In this document: in pieces, positions 60,555 through 64,000 of the stretch
Numbering within the stretch: the first letter of the stretch is position 1
Layout: each line of letters opens with the position of its first letter
Assembly: GCA_011526045.1 (NCBI GenBank)
Contig: WYBE01000061.1
Location: 1 to 64,000 of the forward strand
Length of the DNA: 64,000 nt
Direction of reading: 5' to 3'
Origin: Nevskiales bacterium
GTDB taxonomy: Bacteria; Pseudomonadota; Gammaproteobacteria; Steroidobacterales; GCA-2729495
The notes under the pieces: generated by a model
Seen by the model: the letters and a program-made list of their open reading frames with translations, nothing else
Databases searched by the model: none
Told to the model about the DNA's origin: nothing
Made by a program: the position numbers and the translations under genes

Positions 60555-63428
60555 TCAGCCGAAAACCTGGTCCCAGGTCCGGCGCACTGCGCCAATGGCG
60601 TCCACGGCTTCGGCCCGCGGCATGAATCCGGGTTCGCCCGCCAGCGACAGGTGATGCAGACGCTGGCGGTAGTTCCGGTAGATGTCCGTCAGCAGCTCAC
60701 CGGTGGCAGCCGGGATCACCGCGGCGGCCACCAGCGCCTCGAGCTGGCGGATGTTGTCCGACCAGCGCACCAGCGCCGGCTCGGCGCAGGCCTCGCGCAA
60801 CACCAGATACTGCACCATGAACTCGATGTCGGTGACACCGCCCGGATCCTGCTTGATGTCGAACAGCTCCGCGGTGCCTTTCGCGAGTTCCTTCACCATG
60901 CGTTCGCGCATGTCGAGCACGTCCACACGCAGGCTGTCGCGGCGCACGTACTGCGTCAGCACCCGCCGCCGCAGGTCCTCGAACCCTTCGAGCACCTGCG
61001 CACTGCCCGCGATACCGCGACCGCGCAGCAACGCCTGGTGCTCCCAGGTCCATGCGCCATCCTTCTGGTAGCTTTCCAGCGCGGCGAGGCTGGTCACGAG
61101 CAGCCCCTTCTTGCCCTCCGGCTGCAATCGCGTATCCACCTCGTAGAGGTGTCCGCCGGCCGTGAGCATGGTGGCGATATTGATGATGCGACGGGCGAGG
61201 CGGGCGAAAAACACGGCGTTCTCGAGCGGTTTCTCACCGTCCGTCTGCTGGGCCTCGCCGGCCGAATCGTGCAGGAACACGAGGTCGAGATCGGAGGCGT
61301 AGCCGAGTTCCAGCCCGCCGAGCTTGCCGTAGGCCGCGATCCCGAACTCCGCAGCGCGCATCTTGCCATCCACGACACAGCGGGGCTGGCCGTGGCGCGC
61401 GACGAGTTCGCGGGTCGCCTGGTCGAGCGAGGCCTGCAGCACCAGTTCCGCCGTCTCGGTCAGCCGGTCGCTGACCTTCATCAGCGGCAGCACCCCGGAA
61501 AGGTCGGCAACCGCGATCCGGAACTTCGCCGCCTGCTGGAAATTCTTCAGCGCCTCGAGCCAGCGCTCGTTGTCCTCCGCTGCAACGGCGTCGAGGCGGC
61601 GCGCGAGGTCGGCGATGAGTTCGGCGCGGGAGGGCGGCTCGCTGAACATCCGCTGATCGAGCAATTCGTCGAGCAGCAGAGGATGGGCGGCGACCTGATT
61701 GGCCAGGAAATCGCTCATGGCGCACAGGCTGACCAGGCGCTCGCGGGCGGCGGGGTTCTCGTTGAGCAGCGCGAAGTAAGCGGAGCGCCTGCCGACCGCC
61801 TCGATCACCCGCGCCACGCCCTCGACCGCCAGCCGCGGGTTCGACTGGCGCCCGGCGATCTCCAGCACGGCCGGCACCAGCGCGTTGAGCCGCTGGCGGC
61901 CTGGTTCGTCGAGCCGCTGCAGGGCGCTCGCCGAGCGCAGCTGCCGCAACCGTTCGAGGATCTCCTCGGGATGCGCGAAGCCCGACTCACGCAGCAGGCC
62001 CGCGGCGGCCTCCGGCGTGACCTGCTCGCGCCAGACCTGGTGCAGGCGGCTGCGACCGCCCGTTGCCTCGCCCTCCTCGCCGCGGAATACCACGTCGCGG
62101 AAATGCCTCGCCACCGTCTCCCGGTGGCGTTCGATGTCTGCGGCGAGCGTGTGCCAGTCGGCGTAGCCGAGCGCGAGGACCAGCCGGTCGCGATTGATGC
62201 CGTCCGCCGGCAACAGGTGTGTCTGCGTGTCGCCGATGGCCTGGATCGCGTTCTCGACCCGGCGCAGGAACAGGTAGGCCCCGGTCAGGCCGGTGACCGC
62301 CGACGGCGACAGGCATCCGTGCCGCGCCAGCGCCGGGAGCACCTCCAGGATCTCGCGCCCACGCAGCCCCGCCACGCTGCCGCCCCGCACGAGCTGGAAG
62401 GACTGCACGATGAACTCGATCTCGCGGATCCCGCCCGGGCCGAGCTTGATGTCGGCCTGGTACTCCTTGCGCTGCACCTCGGCTTCGATGAGCGCTTTCA
62501 TGTCGCGCAGCGACGCGAACACGCCGTAGTCGAGGTAGCGGCGGTACACGAACGGGCGCACGACCGCATCGTAGAAGTAGCCTGCGTCCGCCCAGTCGTT
62601 GATGGCGCGCGCCTTGATGTAGGCGTAACGCTCCCAGTCCCGGCCGTTGCGCATGAGGTAGTGCTCCAGCGCCGGCAGGCTGAGCGCGAGTGGCCCGCTC
62701 GCCCCGAACGGCCTCAGCCGCACGTCCACGCGATAGACGAAACCGTCGACCGTCTGCTGCGAAAGCAGCGCGATCAGGCGCTGGCCAAGCAGCCGGAAAT
62801 ACTCCTCGTTGCTGAGCCGTTTCGCGCCGTCGCTCTCCCCCGCCTCGGTGTACACGAACACGAGATCCACGTCGGAGGAAAAGTTGAGCTCGAACCCGCC
62901 GAGCTTGCCCATGCCGAGGACGGCGAAACCGCAGGGCTCGCCCGCCTCGGTGCGCGCGACGCCGTGGCGCTGCCGCAGTTGCTCCAGGGACCAGTCGAGC
63001 GCCGCGCGGATGGCTGCATCGGCAAGATCGGAAAGGTCCCGCAGCGACTCCCGGACCGTGGCGACGCCTGCCACCTCGCGCCACACGATGCGCAGCAGTT
63101 CCCGGTGCCGGGCCAGGCGCAGCCCGCGTTGAAAGGCGTCTTCGCCCGGCTGCGTCGCCACGCCAGCCGCGACCAGCCCGGCAAGCTCGTGTTCAGCGCT
63201 GCAGCGGGCCAGCCGGCCCTGCTGGGCCAGGTCCACGAGAAGCTGCGGGTAGCGCCTGAGCACGCCGACAACGAACGGACTGCACGCGGCAACCCGCGCG
63301 AGCGTGGGCCGCAGAGACGGATCGCGGTCGAGCACACCACGAATCTCCGGCGACGCCAGCAAGGTGTCGAGCGCCTGCGCCGTCTCGGCACGCAGGGGCT
63401 CAGGCAAGACGGCGAGGTCGTGCTCCAT
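60555..63428 (-). CDS. glnE: Bifunctional glutamine synthetase adenylyltransferase/deadenylase GlnE
   Basis: A 957-residue enzyme that adds and removes AMP on glutamine synthetase in response to the PII protein. Two nucleotidyltransferase domains are visible: the deadenylylase site FAVLGMGKLGGFELNFSSDVDL near residue 155-176 and the adenylylase site AAYGKLGGLELGYASDLDLV near 690-710, each with paired aspartates. LGPGGIREIEFIVQ and DPGGVTDIEFMVQYLVLRE also match. The ATG at 63428 fits the family start. Confidence 0.96.
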   Translation of the reverse strand: MEHDLAVLPEPLRAETAQALDTLLASPEIRGVLDRDPSLRPTLARVAACSPFVVGVLRRYPQLLVDLAQQGRLARCSAEHELAGLVAAGVATQPGEDAFQRGLRLARHRELLRIVWREVAGVATVRESLRDLSDLADAAIRAALDWSLEQLRQRHGVARTEAGEPCGFAVLGMGKLGGFELNFSSDVDLVFVYTEAGESDGAKRLSNEEYFRLLGQRLIALLSQQTVDGFVYRVDVRLRPFGASGPLALSLPALEHYLMRNGRDWERYAYIKARAINDWADAGYFYDAVVRPFVYRRYLDYGVFASLRDMKALIEAEVQRKEYQADIKLGPGGIREIEFIVQSFQLVRGGSVAGLRGREILEVLPALARHGCLSPSAVTGLTGAYLFLRRVENAIQAIGDTQTHLLPADGINRDRLVLALGYADWHTLAADIERHRETVARHFRDVVFRGEEGEATGGRSRLHQVWREQVTPEAAAGLLRESGFAHPEEILERLRQLRSASALQRLDEPGRQRLNALVPAVLEIAGRQSNPRLAVEGVARVIEAVGRRSAYFALLNENPAARERLVSLCAMSDFLANQVAAHPLLLDELLDQRMFSEPPSRAELIADLARRLDAVAAEDNERWLEALKNFQQAAKFRIAVADLSGVLPLMKVSDRLTETAELVLQASLDQATRELVARHGQPRCVVDGKMRAAEFGIAAYGKLGGLELGYASDLDLVFLHDSAGEAQQTDGEKPLENAVFFARLARRIINIATMLTAGGHLYEVDTRLQPEGKKGLLVTSLAALESYQKDGAWTWEHQALLRGRGIAGSAQVLEGFEDLRRRVLTQYVRRDSLRVDVLDMRERMVKELAKGTAELFDIKQDPGGVTDIEFMVQYLVLREACAEPALVRWSDNIRQLEALVAAAVIPAATGELLTDIYRNYRQRLHHLSLAGEPGFMPRAEAVDAIGAVRRTWDQVFG

Positions 63429-63437
63429 CGGGGCCGC

Positions 63438-63446
63438 ATCGTAGCA
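63438..63446 (-). promoter_or_regulatory. Extended -10 promoter close to the glnE start
   Basis: On the minus strand TGC-TACGAT forms an extended -10 element ending nine bases before the glnE ATG. No -35 hexamer and no Shine-Dalgarno sequence were found, so the transcript would be leaderless or almost so. The rest of the 63429-63718 stretch holds the REP-like palindrome described below and nothing else recognisable. Confidence 0.4.
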
Positions 63447-63557
63447 ATTTGCGGCCGATGGCGCCGCCGGCCGGCAGTCTGCCGCGATCGGAATCGAGGG
63501 CCGCTCGCGCCGCTCCTGCACACGCTGCCCGGCCCACGCCGCACACGGCGGCACACG

Positions 63558-63583
63558 GTAGGAGCGACCGCAGTCGCGCGACG
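63558..63583. repeat. REP-like palindromic element
   Basis: GTAGGAGCGACCGCAGTCGC, ending GCGACG, contains the stem GCGAC/GTCGC with a CGCA loop and the GTAGGAGCG head. This is the form of repetitive extragenic palindromes that are abundant in Pseudomonas, Xanthomonas and relatives. Only one copy was noticed in this window, between glnE and the Rhs remnant. Confidence 0.55.
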
Positions 63584-63718
63584 CTGGGCCGCGGCTTGCG
63601 CCGCAAAAAGTGTCGCGAAACGTCAGGCCCGTTCTACGTCGAGCGGTTCTACAATCCGCATCGACAGCACTTGACGATCGGTTATGTGAGTCCGATGGCT
63701 TTTGAAAAAGCCGCCGGG

Positions 63719-63961
63719 CTACCTTAGGGCGGTGTCAGGCGAATGGGGTGAAACCCACTCGTGTTCGGTGAAGCCGCGGCGCGTGGTGACGGTGATCTGG
63801 TTCCAGTCGTCGTTCGACGGCACGTCCTGCCAGGCCGAGCCGCGCCGGCTGCCGAAGGCACTGAAACTCAGGTTCGCCACCCGATTGCCCGCCCCGACCG
63901 AGATGTAGGGCTTGTACTCCGTGACGCCGCCTCGTGTCACCTTCTCCAGGATGCCGCCGCT
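63719..63961 (-). pseudogene. Decayed Rhs/YD-repeat protein fragment
   Basis: An open frame of about 80 codons without a proper start. Its segments ILEKVTRGGVTEYKPYI and LSFSAFGSRRGSAWQDVPS, then TTRRGFTEHE, match the end of the Rhs core, which normally reads GVTEYKHYI...YSFDAFGxRRxxxW...TTRxGFTGHE. The block between them (the YLHxDHLGS part) is missing, a stop codon (TAG at 63962-63964) lies just upstream, and the frame leaves the homology after 63758. It is therefore a remnant with an internal deletion rather than a live toxin-delivery gene. Confidence 0.7.
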
Positions 63962-64000
63962 CTACCCGAAAAGCCAATAAGCCAAACCCGGCACCGTTTA

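Noticed and set aside
60489..63674. A 1061-codon plus-strand open frame opposite glnE
   Set aside because: Same antisense artefact; the minus strand encodes complete GlnE with both catalytic domains.
63735..63977. An 80-codon minus-strand frame at the right edge in a different register
   Set aside because: It is the shifted frame of the Rhs remnant; only the other frame shows Rhs-type residues.

Overview
The window is one continuous stretch of GC-rich chromosome (roughly two thirds G+C by eye) from a Gram-negative bacterium, almost certainly a gammaproteobacterium. The evidence is LPS-core genes (htrB/lpxL family, kdkA, opsX-like, hldD, waaF), a Pil-Chp chemosensory cluster, AmpD/AmpE, MltD and GlnE, and blocks whose order matches what I remember from Pseudomonas: pilGHIJ-chpA-chpC beside gshB, tonB-algH-ruvX, and pilT-pilU opposite yggS-proC-yggT-yggU. 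I cannot name the genus. A Xanthomonadales/Nevskiales/Steroidobacterales-like lineage is an inference from gene content only. No rRNA, tRNA, CRISPR array, intact insertion sequence or prophage was seen.

Layout. 0.2-6 kb is a cobalamin region: a BtuD-type ATPase, a promoter and cobalamin riboswitch, btuB, a PduO-type adenosyltransferase, and on the minus strand btuF as the last gene of an ampD-ampE-btuF run. 6.8-9.3 kb holds rsmE and a phosphate module (DUF47 protein and PiT permease). 9.4-19.2 kb is the complete type IV pilus chemosensory operon pilG-pilH-pilI-pilJ-chpA-chpC on the minus strand, including a 1897-residue ChpA. 19.4-26 kb carries gshB, apbE, a tail-to-tail MFS gene, tonB, algH, ruvX and an orphan pyrK-like gene. 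26-29.4 kb has three tandem retraction-ATPase genes (pilT, pilU and an extra PilU-like copy). 29.5-32.5 kb is yggS-proC-yggT-yggU and a DUF4426 lipoprotein.

32.5-48.7 kb is a mixed housekeeping stretch: a TerB-like protein, an alpha/beta hydrolase, a PEBP protein, a HAD phosphatase, a cysteine-synthase-family enzyme, a His-rich zinc exporter, htpG with a good heat-shock promoter, a YeiH-type permease, three unknown small genes in tandem, ppnN, an L,D-transpeptidase, mltD, an M14-type lipoprotein and htpX. 48.8-60.2 kb is envelope and redox: lpxL; kdkA and an OpsX-like heptosyltransferase diverging from a shared CATG; cytochrome b561; a DUF59 protein; a polytopic membrane protein; a DUF3365 haem protein; a divergent GpsA paralogue; a TPR-sulfotransferase; then waaF, hldD and a family 4 glycosyltransferase on the minus strand. 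These last follow glnE and a small zinc-finger gene. The right edge has a REP-like palindrome and a decayed Rhs fragment.

Working together: the Pil-Chp proteins and the PilT/PilU motors would control and drive twitching. BtuB with TonB energy, BtuF and BtuD would import cobalamin, which the adenosyltransferase activates. KdkA and the OpsX-like enzyme fit a pathway that phosphorylates Kdo before heptose addition. No clearly novel system was proven. The best candidates for a new look are the small-gene trio at 41 kb, the haem/redox run at 51.7-55.3 kb, the second PilU-like ATPase and the kdkA/opsX divergent start.
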